From Ophioderma brevispina (taxonomy: Eukaryota > Echinodermata > Ophiuroidea > Amphilepidida > Ophiodermatidae), in contig JAMKCH010012546.1 in the NCBI GenBank assembly GCA_023653785.1, positions 1-64,000 of the forward strand: 64,000 nucleotides of DNA, given 5' to 3'. The notes beneath the pieces are model-generated. The model was not told the DNA's origin, made no database searches, and saw nothing but the letters and a program-made list of their open reading frames with translations. Position 1 is the first letter of the stretch. Every line of letters starts with the position of its first letter. The position numbers and the translations under genes were made by a program. Shown in pieces: positions 34,098 to 45,340 of this stretch.

Positions 34098-34400
34098 AAG
34101 TAGTAGTATAGAAGTAGTATTAGTTAGTATTAGTAGTAGAGGAGTAGTATTAGTAGTAGTAGTGTAGTAGGAGTAGTCTTAGTAGTCGTATTCGTCGTAG
34201 TAGTAGTACGTCATCGGCTAGTCGTGGTGGTGGTAGTAGTAGTGTTGTTGGGTGGTCGTCGTCGTCGCTCTCGTCGTCGTCGGCGTCCGTTCGTCTTCGT
34301 CGTAGTCGTAGTCGTCGTCGTAGTCGTCGTCGTCGTCGTCCGTCGTGGTCGTGGTCGTGGTCGTGGTCGTTGGTCGTCGTAGGTCGTGGTTAGTGAGTAG
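34098..34400. repeat. Degenerate (GTA/GTC/GTG)n trinucleotide tract
   Basis: About 300 bp of TAGTAG shifting to TCGTCG and TGGTCG units with interruptions. The minus frame reads Arg/Pro/Thr-rich low-complexity sequence, not a gene. Confidence 0.9.
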
Positions 34401-35514
34401 AGTTTTTTATAGCGTACATCCTCCATGAATTACACATTTGGACTCACGTTCAGGTAAGACCAGCAAAATAACCAATGAGTGAGGGTGAGCCCCAAGATCT
34501 GGAAACGTAATAAATGGATAGCAGACGAGCAAATGTCTGTATATAAGCCTGGGTAAGACTGCAAATTACCCGAATATCACAACAATATTTGATGAAATCA
34601 GTTTTTTTTCACTTGAAGCAACAATTTACAGAATTCTTCAATTTTCCTCCTCCAAAAAAATGTAATCCGACATAAAAGAGCAATTTGAAGTATTCAATAT
34701 ATCCCTATAAAGATATTGTGTTAATCTTCAATTGAATCTTAAGTAATCTACATAATCATGCACACCGGCCATGCTTAGCATTTGAATTCACCCCGCCACG
34801 GAAACCGCGTCATGATCTATTTTGAAGCACTCACGCTGCATAGTAATGAATCTCAAGTTAACAACTAGTTGTGTGCAATTTGTTCGGCGCTGAAAACAGA
34901 TACCTTCAACAAAAATAACTGTAGCTTCATGCTTGACAGATTCAAAAATTAAAATTCTTGTGGAAGCTGACTAAACAGGTTATATCCACAGGAATTACAT
35001 TTGGTAAAACCATCAGGTTTCTTCAGAAAAAAGTCCCTCATATTGGGTTGTACCTACCCTGTAGATATGAGAACTTACCCAAGAAATATTACAATAAGGG
35101 GGTTGTCATCCATAGATTTAGTTGCACTTGCCAATGCCATGATTTACAATCGCAATGGGGAAAAAGACACCGCAATTATTACACAAACTCCGGGATGAGC
35201 TTCGTAGTCCACATCTTGGTAATTATCATTAGGTTGTGATAAACCCACACAAGAACACCTTCCATACATCTACCATTAAGTTAAACAGGGCGAAAATAAA
35301 CAAAACAAACATAACAAATGAAGAATGAATGTAAGAAATAGTACAATCATTGGTATACTACGGGCTACCATGACCCCCCTAGCACCCCCCGGGGATTTTG
35401 GAGACACCCATTTTGTTGAGCTTAACCATAATCAACTGAAATCAGGTTGTCTGCAAAACCCGCACCCTGGGTTAACGGTTGAGGCGCTTTTTCAAAATGG
35501 CTTGCCGACAATCA
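34401..35514. other. Intergenic DNA, nothing recognised
   Basis: The 93- and 65-codon frames at 34958-35239 overlap each other and show no known motif. Confidence 0.45.
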
Positions 35515-36137
35515 ACCAAGCCCCCCCCTTCGGGAAGAAAGTGCCCAACATTCGCTAACAAAACAGCCGAAACGCTCACATGCCGACATTTCTTTTGTTA
35601 CCCCACGCTCTTCTTCTTTGTCCTACCTCTTTCCAGTGTTCGTAGTGGCGTGCCCCGCCACTTCTTACCAACATTCATAGCATTTCACGTCACAATGGCT
35701 TCATAAATTTCGCCTATTAGTCAAAATTTGTCACTTCCATAGACACACACTAGGGAAAAATTCATGTTTCGACAACAATGTTTAGGAATAGCCATTTTCA
35801 TGGCGGTTTTTTGGCTCTACTTGAGGGAAATAACTAGTTTTATAAAACTTAGAGCATTTTTCGTGCCGATAATGTTTTTGAGTCGTTATAATGCGAAATA
35901 TCAATTTTCCACCCTACATGTCAGTACATGTATTTTCATACTTTCCTCAAACATATGACGTCATAGTGACGTCATAATGGGGATGTTGGCACTTATTTTG
36001 ATACCAATGGAAAGAAAAACCTAAGCTATCCTGTTGTACCAAATTTAAAGGAAATCCGGATGTTCAGTAACGAAAATCACGGGGGGGGGGGGGGGTCGGG
36101 AGTGTTGTTACAAAATGTTCTCAGTAGACGAGGGCTA
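35515..36137. mobile_element. Diverged piggyBac-type MITE
   Basis: Follows the 2020-2752 element in order: CCCCTTCGGGA, ACGTCACAATG, TTCCATAGACACACA, GAAATAACTAGTT, TCCACCCTA, TATGACGTCATAGTGACGTC, AATGGGGATGTTGG, GGTACC-like/ATACCAATGGAAAGAA, a G-run, and finally AGTAGACGAGGG at the end. The terminal TTAA has become CTAA. The left boundary is unclear (homology may start nearer 35370). The paired TGACGTCA sites at 35956-35974 are intact. Confidence 0.7.
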
Positions 36138-38064
36138 AGTCAAACCGTGTACAAGTATATCGATGCCGGTGTCCTAAGCCTTGGAAGATCCACTGATGTG
36201 CCAGAGTATTCGTATTAGAGATTTGTTGAGAGCACCATCAGACATCCAATAGCAAGCCCTGAATTTGGTACCAGGCTATGTGGCAGAAGCCAGAAATTCC
36301 TTCCTCCACCAGCTGATCAGGTTTTGGAAGTTAAATGATGGCGCACTAAATTCAAGTGGGCCTCAGGAGAGTTGATGCCATAAGAGTTTTCTGACATAAT
36401 AGTAGAGGAAGAATAATCTGATTACAGAAGAAACATTAAGATATGACTCAAGAAGAGAAGGAGGAAAGAGAAGATCAATTTCTTTCCCTGAATCAAAGGA
36501 CTGCAGTTAAGCTCGTAATACCAAGGAAACAGCATTGCTTAAAAGATCGCCAATTGAACAATACCATGATTATTAAAATGGAAATTCTTCTTATTATAGT
36601 CCCAACCCATGGTTCTCAAATGGTGATCTAGCCAGAGGTGGGTACATGTCTGGCTGCTGCACTGAATTTTGCAAGGTCCTTTCTGTGGCATTGTTGGCAC
36701 TACCATTGGTGCAGACCAGAGATGTCTCGAAACTGTCCAGTGTCCTATCTCTGCTCCAGTAGACTCACGTCTGCAAGGAAAACTTTTGATGCGGGCTCGA
36801 TTGGAATCTCACAGCTCGAGACACAGACCGGCCACTCGCCACAAGAAACGCAGCCTAGGCGGAAGAGCTGCACTCAGGCTCAAATACCAATAGATACCGA
36901 GGGAAAAACTTTGCTTGACTGCAAATGAGTCTTCTTCCACAAGCCAACGCCCCGAAACTCCATTACAGCAGGACTTTTTCAAAGGACCAGACTTGCCTAA
37001 GAAACTACATCTTACCTAAGGCGGTCAGCAGCCGGCCGCTGTCCACGAACACAGGGGTGCTCCATCACCAGATACTTGGCAGCTATGCTCATGCAATGCT
37101 ACGACGCTGCTGGGCATGAGAAGGTGTCGCGCTGGAGCTGGCGAAGACAGCCCGCGACACGCCGGCAGGAGGCATTTATGCTGGATCAAGCTTCTCGGCA
37201 TGGGCCGGCCCCTCCCATACAGGGCAATCAATACTACACTCCACACATAGGCATCACCGGGCAAGCGCCGTCGATCTCACTCAGGGCATTCGGGCATACA
37301 GGGCAATGTGGAAAAGCCCCTTGTGGGGGCTAAGGGGCTGAGACCCCGGAAGCTCTTGCGTTAAACATGTTCGAGTGCTTTCAGAGAGGGTTATGTCTTT
37401 ATCTTGAAGCATATGAACTATGCTGAACGTTGCGGGGATCCAGGAGCGGAGCCCCCAGCAGATCTTGGGTTTAGCATTGTTGCAGTCAGCCCATCAGAGA
37501 GGCTCATCGGTTATCCACAATCATAGCAGATGAAGTATACTGCCCCTGGCTGGTCCAGGGTTCGGGCATGTTGGCCGACCCTTCCCCATGCCCCTCCCTA
37601 GCTACGCACTGCTTCCGATGTGGGTTCCTATAAGTGAGTGCCAGTCCAACGGTGAACTCCAAGCTAACATGACTATCACGGCTCCAGTGCCGCCTGGTCG
37701 GCGTCCCGTCCGCAGACGGGGGGAAAGCATACACCTGTCCCCGGATGGACTTTGCGCGCTTATGGTTCTAAAGGCCCTTTGAGTCTGACTCTCCCTTTGA
37801 CATCTGCCTCCTGTGCGCCAATAGCCAGATTGGTCTTTCCAGACAAAAACGACAGGCTCCCGCATTCTCAGGGGCCCGGTCGCTGGCAGCAGATGGCCGA
37901 AACAGTAGAGGCTTAGCACGCTCCCCCGAGGCATTCCACCCTGATCCCACAGAGACCACACCAAGCACCTGTGTGTTGAAGTACGTTTATTAATTTTCTA
38001 TTTCTGAACAACAAACTTATATATGTGGACGCGTTTGGTTGGCGTTCGCTACGCGTACACTCCT
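36138..38064. other. GC-richer block, unrecognised
   Basis: From about 36640 to 37980 the GC content is clearly higher than nearby DNA. It holds overlapping frames of 60-120 codons on both strands and no motif I can place. It also holds two isolated GGAAGCTCTTG-type repeat blocks near 37320 and 37440. The frame at 37602-37964 (minus) and the plus frame through CHCFRCG near 37600 hint at an old retroelement, but this is not enough to name one. Confidence 0.35.
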
Positions 38065-39064
38065 TGCCTCAGTGAAGCTCTCGCAAGCAGTCATAGTAAG
38101 AAGCTTGTTGTTCACGTTAGTAACTATCCGTCAACACATCAAGACCCAAAAACTGGTTATGCGGATTCAAGTTGATCAGTGATTAAGGAGGAGGCTGTGG
38201 TTGTGGTCTATTGTATAGGAGGTGAAGTCATAGACCAATTTTTACATAATCCCCCTCTATATATACCTTAAAGTCTAACTAACTTCATTTTTAAGTGTTT
38301 ACTACTTTACTTTACCTCAAACAATCCACAGGTCATGAACAAAGTATATAATTAGTGACACCGGCATTTTGCTTTAAAGAGCATTAAGTGTGTAAATACA
38401 AATGGTGTTTTCTTGTGTTGGGGTGGCCATTTTGAATATGACGCCCTCTAGGCAGGTTAAGCATGCCAAAGGTGTTCAACAATTCTTGGGTGTGTTTTGG
38501 TGCGACTAAATAGTCACAAACATCGGTTGCATGAATTTGGATCAAAAACAAGATATATGTCCAAAAAAGGCATTACGTGAATATTGGCCGCCATTTTGAA
38601 AAAAGCGCCCTCACTCTTTAACTCTTAACCCAGGAGTGGGATTTTTTGAGACAACCTGATTTTGATAGCTATATGATAAGGTTTTCCAAAAATAGGTGGT
38701 TCTCAAAAATCCCCGGGGGGTGCAGGGGTTCGGTTATGGTCTCATGACTATTTTAACCACGTTTTAGAAGCAATCACTTACGGTGCTGTTTTGATGATTT
38801 GACAACTCCTCAGTGCAGCCGGCTTACGCACTGCGAGATGTATGTAACAGCCGTTGCCATCACAACCCGGTTTTATAAATATTTTCTGGGCCAGTTTCAA
38901 GAATGCGATAACACGCCTTACTGAGAACGTAAATAAAACAAACAACACAATGAAACAATGCAACAATAAAAGTAAAACTGTACAGATAACGGATGTTTTA
39001 ATACACGGATAAGGATCAGAAACGACCCAGTTTTTCGGATTATTGTCTTTCAGGCATGTTTTTA
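38065..39064. other. Intergenic DNA, nothing recognised
   Basis: Two stretches near 38420-38460 and 38585-38620 read GGCCATTTTGAA..CGCCCTC and may be old MITE ends. No gene is seen. Confidence 0.4.
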
Positions 39065-39594
39065 TTAAAGCGGCACTGGCACATTTTCACAATAGAAATT
39101 TCTTTTCTTCAATTTGCTTTCAATGATATCTAGCATGGCAGATACCTAGATATATTTTACACATAAAATAACATACCCCAAACAGATAGGGACATTGATG
39201 TTAGGATAAAGATATCCAGCAATTTGTAGGCTACTTTTAAGTTTTCATAACTTTAATCAACAAATGTTATATTACATGATATTTTGACCGTCCTCCCTGA
39301 TATTAAAACCACAAAGGTTATAGACCGTCCAACAGTGTGCATAGCGTGGGAAACTTGCATACGGCGTGTGTGTTCTTGTGTTAAACGCCATTTTCGTCGT
39401 CTCTGAATTTTCGCGGATCTCCGGCGACGCTGAAATTACAAAATCGTTCCAGTTTACCCATAAGGAACGATTTGTCTTAATCTCTGTCGGGTGGAGGGCT
39501 TTTGTGTATATCAAAGCTTTACAAACCATCTCAAAAATATCGATTTGAAAATTTTTGAAGGCGCACATTGTTCAAATGGCCAGGTTCTCTTTAA
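39065..39594. mobile_element. TTAA-type MITE, copy 2
   Basis: TTAA at 39065-39068 and 39591-39594, with AAAGCGGCACTGGCACATTT at the left and a degenerate inverted end at the right. Colinear with 33254-33785 with many substitutions and small indels. Confidence 0.7.
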
Positions 39595-39598
39595 CGCT

Positions 39599-40186
39599 TA
39601 AAGTACTATTGGCACATTTTTTTGAAGAGCGCCCCCAATTTTTCAAAATGTGATATTTGTTGCACAGTTACGTTTGGTTATTTGTCTTGACAACTATACC
39701 TGCGAACAAGAATGCTAAAAAATGAAATCTATTTATCAAGAAAATAAATACGATTTTGTAATTAGAATTGGGATCCAATTGGACTTGACGGCAGAGCTGG
39801 AAATGCTACGTTTTATGTCCGGTCCATGATGAAATAGTGCCACCCCGGGCAAGCCTCGAGAAATAACCTCTAACTTGACTTGCCCAGAATATTAAAACAA
39901 CTAATTGGATGAGCGTAGACACGTACATGCGCGATTTCCATACCCGCTATTATTTCACATTTGAAGAGGCCGTTTTCCAAATCCAGCAGCCGTTAATTTA
40001 ATCGGGGATCCCCGATAATATTATGCTAGTACAAAATTTCCTTCGGTTTTGTGACACATAACATTTTCGACTTAAACCATTACAGTATAGTTTTTATCTA
40101 GCCATTACCATGCAACCGTGGTAAAAATCTCCCACATTTTTGAAAATTGGGGGCCGCCCTTCAAAAAATGTGCTAATATTGCTTTA
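39599..40186. mobile_element. 588-bp MITE with ~55-bp inverted ends
   Basis: TAAAGTACTATTGGCACATT ... GCGCCCCCAATTTTTCAAAA on the left pairs with the right end, whose reverse complement begins TAAAGCAATATTAGCACATT. It abuts the TTAA MITE at 39065-39594, and its tip shares the TAAAG...GGCACATTT style. It is probably a related family. There is no ORF. Confidence 0.7.
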
Positions 40187-42180
40187 TGAGAGTGGACATG
40201 ATCTTTTCGACTCCCGATGGTGTGTGGAGGGTCCATGGGAACTGCCCCTTTACGGGAACCACTTGACCGAAGGAATTTTGCACGAAATATAACCACAGCA
40301 TGCGGGTTGAATAATACAATCACAATTAAGGCATAAATAGATTTCCACAAAGAAAACTAAAAATCATTGGCAAAACATTATTTTCAAATTCGGCAAAAAA
40401 TCACATTTACAACGGCCTCGTTACGACAAATTACATATGTGGAATGAAAAAGTTGTTAGTAACGTGTTCTAAAATTTTATATATTGATCAACAAATGATA
40501 TAAATTTTAATATGGCATAGTTTGGTAAGTGCACTGGTTTCCGAGTATCTGGGTTTGTACACTGGTGGGATGGAGATATGATCGCTAATCAGGATATAAA
40601 GGGTTAACTGAATTAATAAGATCCTATTTATGTTAATTACATAACTATGTAAATACTTAAACAGTAAAACTGTCATAATTGCATTTAATTAATCGTTTTT
40701 TATTGAGACTCCTGTTTGGTGGTCCAGGGACCCGTCTATTATCTAATTAACGCGACGACGGATGTCCAACCTTTTTGCACGACAAGACAATGGCAAAAAC
40801 TATATAAATCGGAAAAAAATATATGGTAGTCGAAAACTGACAAAATTATGTCATTTGCGGGTGCCTAGAACCCCCCTAAAGTATTCCAAATATTAGTAAT
40901 AACTACTAAAGAATTTGACTTAACCTTGATTATAATGGCTGTTAGCATAATGAACCTCTTGATACGGTTGATCAAATTCCTACATATGTTGCTTTCGCCA
41001 CCGACAAAAATTTCCAATGCAGAACAAGAGAAGCGACAGGCAGGTGTTTACTATAAGAAATTGTGCACATTGCCTCAAACTCAATTTAAATCGTTTGCAG
41101 ATAAACCAGACAAATTCAAACCGATTAAACCACTGAGTAATAATGCTGCGCCTGAAAAAAGAAAAGACAATTCACGAGTTTTACATTTCCAGAAACGCAC
41201 TGCATTATTAGATTAATTGGCGCAGGAGGACTAAACGCATAATAATGAGCAAAACTGGCAGGAAATCTAGAAGTTATCGAACCTGCAAATGCATGTTACA
41301 GCTTCCCTCCTCCCACGCCAAATGTTAACACTCGAAGTCAAAAGTACCCATGGGTCTTTGTTTGACTTTATCTCTCAAGGACCCAATTCACATGCCGGAA
41401 ACCGGTTATAAACTGGTAGGTACAATCAGAAAAAAAAAATGTTAATATGAAATTTCAAAAAAGTTCATTCGTACTTGGCATAATATTAAAGAAAAAGACC
41501 AGGCTTTCCAAGGGTTTTTGTTTCATCTTATTGCTTTTGTCAATCAAGAGATATATATCAATTTAGTGCGATACCAAACGATTTTGTGCCACCTTTATGC
41601 ATGGGCAGAGTTCTCGCCCAGTTAGCCATGCTGACTGAAGCTCAAAAAAGATTGAACTTGACAAAATAAACAAAACACAGATTAAAAGTGACCAAAGAAG
41701 TCTAGTTTTCTCTACACAAGTTTTAAGGAGTGCAAACAGAATGAAGGTTTCAGGGGTGTCAATGCAATAAATATCATCTGTATAATTATATGACAAAACT
41801 AACAAGTAGTGAGTGTATTGCACCGTCAATTGAAAATGGAATTTTGAATTATACAAATCTGTTAAAGTCATGCCAGAAGGAATGATAATTGCAACCAAAA
41901 TAAAACTCCAAATCAAAGAAATTGGTTAAGAATTATTGCTCTAGCTATGGGCATTTACTAATGTTGATAAAAGGCTTGAAACCAGTTATCACATACACTA
42001 CTCTTACATAGTTTAAATCATATCTCACTGCGAAGTCCGAGTGGTGGTTAACATGAAATGTCCAAGTATTATGATCTTCAACAACCTTGACTCATTTTAG
42101 GGCCCGCAAGGTTTCAAAAACGTATCAAATACAAAGGCGGTCTTTATGCCTATAAGTCTCTTCATGGAAGGCTCCATCAT
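40187..42180. other. Intergenic DNA with one weak ORF
   Basis: AT-rich. No gene is supported except the weak candidate at 40935-41216. The minus frame at 41563-41916 (117 codons) is hydrophobic and has no recognised domain. Confidence 0.4.
40935..41216 (+). CDS. Hypothetical 93-codon ORF
   Basis: Starts at an ATG and gives a hydrophobic stretch (about residues 5-20, MNLLIRLIKFLHMLL) followed by a hydrophilic Lys/Pro/Gln-rich tail. The composition is less AT-driven than other chance frames here. No family is recognised, there are no visible splice signals or neighbours to support it, and it may be chance. Confidence 0.12.
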   Translation: MAVSIMNLLIRLIKFLHMLLSPPTKISNAEQEKRQAGVYYKKLCTLPQTQFKSFADKPDKFKPIKPLSNNAAPEKRKDNSRVLHFQKRTALLD

Positions 42181-42189
42181 ACCTTGCTG

Positions 42190-42780
42190 ACGGATCGGGC
42201 CATTTTCGCGAAGGGTTCATTATTCGCGAAATGTAGCACAAGGGTCATAATTCGAAGGCATTATTCCGAAAAAACGATAATGGTCATTATTCGAAAAACA
42301 CATAAGGTCATTATCTCTGCGAAATACATAAGGGTTCCTTACTCCGAAAATAACACAGGGTCGCTTTTGCGAACAGGGAGGTCATTAGTTCCGAAATATA
42401 TGACGATATTTCTCCGAATGTTCATTTATACTCCGAAAATAACATAGGGTCATTACTCCGAAAATAACATAAGGGTCATCACTCCGAAAATAACATAAGG
42501 GTCATCACTCCTAAATAACATAAAGGGTCACCATCGCGAAAATAACATAAGGGTCATCACTCCGAAAATAACATAGGGTCATCACTATCCGAAAATATCA
42601 TAAGGGCCATCACTCCAAAAATAACATAGGTCATCACTCCGAAAATAACATAAGGTCATCACGCCGAAAATATCATAAGGGCCATCACTCGATATAACAT
42701 AGGTCATTACTTACTCCGAATATAACATAAGGGTCATTACTCCGAAAATAAGCATAAGGGTCATATTCCGTAACATAAGG
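42190..42780. repeat. 26-bp minisatellite array, forward orientation
   Basis: About 20 degenerate units of CTCCGAAAATAACATAAGG followed by GTCAT. The first third is more diverged (TTCGCGAA-like) and the last two thirds more regular. The unit matches the arm repeats of the foldback element at 15403-16368 and the inverted array at 55745-56420. Confidence 0.85.
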
Positions 42781-43574
42781 AAGATCTGGTTATGGATATG
42801 GACACATATGATTTGGCCACTTTCAGATATACTTAGCATTCGACAGTCTCTTGGCATTGTACCATTGTGTACTGGGTGCAGTATGGATGTGGCCAAATAA
42901 AATTTTTATCTGTCTTGGTAAAATTGACACCGTTTTTAGAAACAATTGTTTTCTAAATGTAGGTTTTTTTTAACTCAGTCTGTATTTAGCAAATTGCCCC
43001 TATTTTTGTCGTTTCAAGGAATCAATATTTAAACACCATTTTTAAAATATAGAAGTCTATAGAAAACTATTTATTTTAAGAATACTTCATTTATACGACC
43101 AAAGCCATCACTTGAATGTTTTACTCCATATCTAATAACAACACCAGAATTGTGGACAAAACATGGTCGGGAAGCAAGAAAAAAGTTATGAAAGTAGTCA
43201 AAATTACGATCAGGCAAAATTAATCGTTTTTCAAAACGTACCCTGATTTTATATTTCACGGAGTTGGTAGCCCAAAACGGGTATCTGTATTTCATGAAAA
43301 GGTGTCCAAATTAGCCGAAATGGGTTCAAATGGATAGCATAGAAATATATTTTTAAAAAATATGGAGCATTAGGCAAAATATATCGTTTCACATCAAAAT
43401 GGGGTTAAACAACAAAAACGTTTTGGGTTTGGTTTTTTAAATAGACCGAAAGAAACGGGGCCCATTTCAGGACACTGTGGGAAAAACTGCCGGGCTTTAT
43501 TTGGAATCTTCATTTTGTAATTTGAAACCCATATTTCTGGTTTAATGGGAGCCCATAGGCCTATATCTTGCCTA
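42781..43574. other. Intergenic DNA between arrays
   Basis: Nothing recognised. Confidence 0.45.
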
Positions 43575-45340
43575 CGACAGTCTTTCTTATTCTTTCTTTC
43601 GCCCTTTCTTTCGCCCTTCTTTCTTTTCTTTATTCGCCCTTTTCTTTCGCCTCTTTCTTTCTTCTTTCGCCTTTCTTCTTTCTTGCTTTCGTCCTTTCTT
43701 TCGCCCTTTCTTATTCTTTTGCCCTTTCGCCCTTTCTTTCCTTCTTTCGCACTTTCTTTAGCCCGTCTTTTGCCTTTATTTCGGCCCTTTCTTTCGCCCG
43801 TCTTTCGACCTTTCTTCGCCCTTTCTTCGCCCTTTCTTTTCGCCCTTTTTCTTTCGCCCTTTCTTTCGCTTCTCTTCTTTACGCCCTGCTTTCGCCCTTC
43901 TTTCGCCCTTTCTTTCTTCGCCTTTCTTCTTTCGCACTTTCTTTCTTTCGCCCCATTCTTTCGCACTTTCGTTGCCCTTTCTTTCTTTAGCCCTTTCCGT
44001 TTCTTTCGCTTTCTTTCGTTCGCCCTTTCTTTCGCCCTTCTTCGCCCCTTTTTTGCCCTTTCTTTCTTTCTTTCGCCCTTTCTTGCCATTCTTTCGCCCT
44101 TTCTTCGTTCTCCCTTTTTTATCCCTTTCTTTCGCCCTTTCTTTCGCCCTTTTCGCTTCGCCCGTCTTTAGCCCTTCTTTCGCCCTTTTGCCCTTTCTTT
44201 TTAGCCCTTGCCTTTCGGCCCCTTTCCCTTTCTTTATTTCGCCCTTTCTTTCGCCATTTATTTCTCCCTTTCGTTCTTCTCCCTTCTTCGGTCCTTTCGT
44301 TCTTTCGACCTTTCTTTCGCCCTTTTTTCGCCCTTTTGCCCTTTCTTTCGCCCTTTATTTATTTCGCCCTTTCTTTTCGCCTTCTTTCGTCCTGTTCTTT
44401 CGCCCTTTTGCCCTCTTTCTTTCGCCCTTTCTTTCGCCATTTCGTTCTTTCGCCCTTCTTTCGCCCTTTCTTCGCCATTTGACCTTCTTCTTGCGCCTCT
44501 TTCGCCCTTCTTCGCCCTTTTGCCCTTCTTTCTTTCGCCCTTTCTTTCGCCCTTTCTTTCTTTCTCCCTTCCGTTTTTCTCCCTCTCTTTTCGCCCTTCG
44601 TTCTTCGACCTTTTCCTTTCGCCCTTTGCCCTTTATTCTTTCGCCCTTTCTTTCGCCATTCTTTCTGCCCTTTCTTCGTCATTTCGTTCGCCCCTTTCTT
44701 TTCCCTTTCTTCGCCCTTTCTTTCGCCCTTTTTTCGCCCTTTTTGCCCTTCTTTCGCACTTTCTTTCGCCCTTTTCTTTTATACTGTATTCGCCCTTTCT
44801 TTCAACCATCGCCTTTCTTCTTTCGCCCTTTCTTTAGCCCTCCATTCTTCTTTCGCCATTCTTTTCCCCTTTATTTTTCGCCATTCTTTCGTCACATTCG
44901 TTCTTTCGACATTTCTTTCTTCGCCATTTATTTCTTTAAAAGTATTTTCTTCTTTATTTCTTCTTTTCGCCCTTTCTGTGGCCTTCTTTCGGCCTTTCGC
45001 CCTTTCTTTATTCTTCGCCTTTCTTTCTTTCGCCCTTTCTTTCTCTTTCTTGGGCCCTTCTTTTGCGCTTTATTTCTTTCGTCCATTTCTTTCGTCGACC
45101 TTTCGTCTTTCGCCCTTGCTGCCGTTGGCCCTTTCATTACTTTTGCCCGTCTTTCTTTTCGCCCTTTCTGTCTTTCGTCCTTTCTGTCGCCCTTTTTTTT
45201 TCGCCCTTTCTTTCGTCCTTTCTTTATGTCTTTCGCCCGTCTTTCTTTCGCCCTTTCTTTCTTTCGCCCTTTCCTTCTTTCGCCCTTTTTCTGCCCTTTC
45301 TTGGCACTTCTTTCTTTCTTTGCCCCTTTTTTCTTTTTTG
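43575..45340. repeat. 12-bp pyrimidine minisatellite (CTTTCGCCCTTT-type)
   Basis: About 1.75 kb of CTTTCGCCC units with frequent 1-2 base indels, almost pure pyrimidine on the plus strand. Because the unit is near 12 bp, frames stay open for long stretches. These include a 459-codon plus frame at 43972-45351 and a 231-codon minus Lys/Arg/Glu frame. They are repeat artefacts, not genes. Confidence 0.95.

Noticed and set aside
42190..42780. Regular short repeats that might suggest a CRISPR array
   Set aside because: The repeats are degenerate and contiguous without unique spacers, the genome is eukaryotic, and the same unit forms the arms of a foldback transposon.
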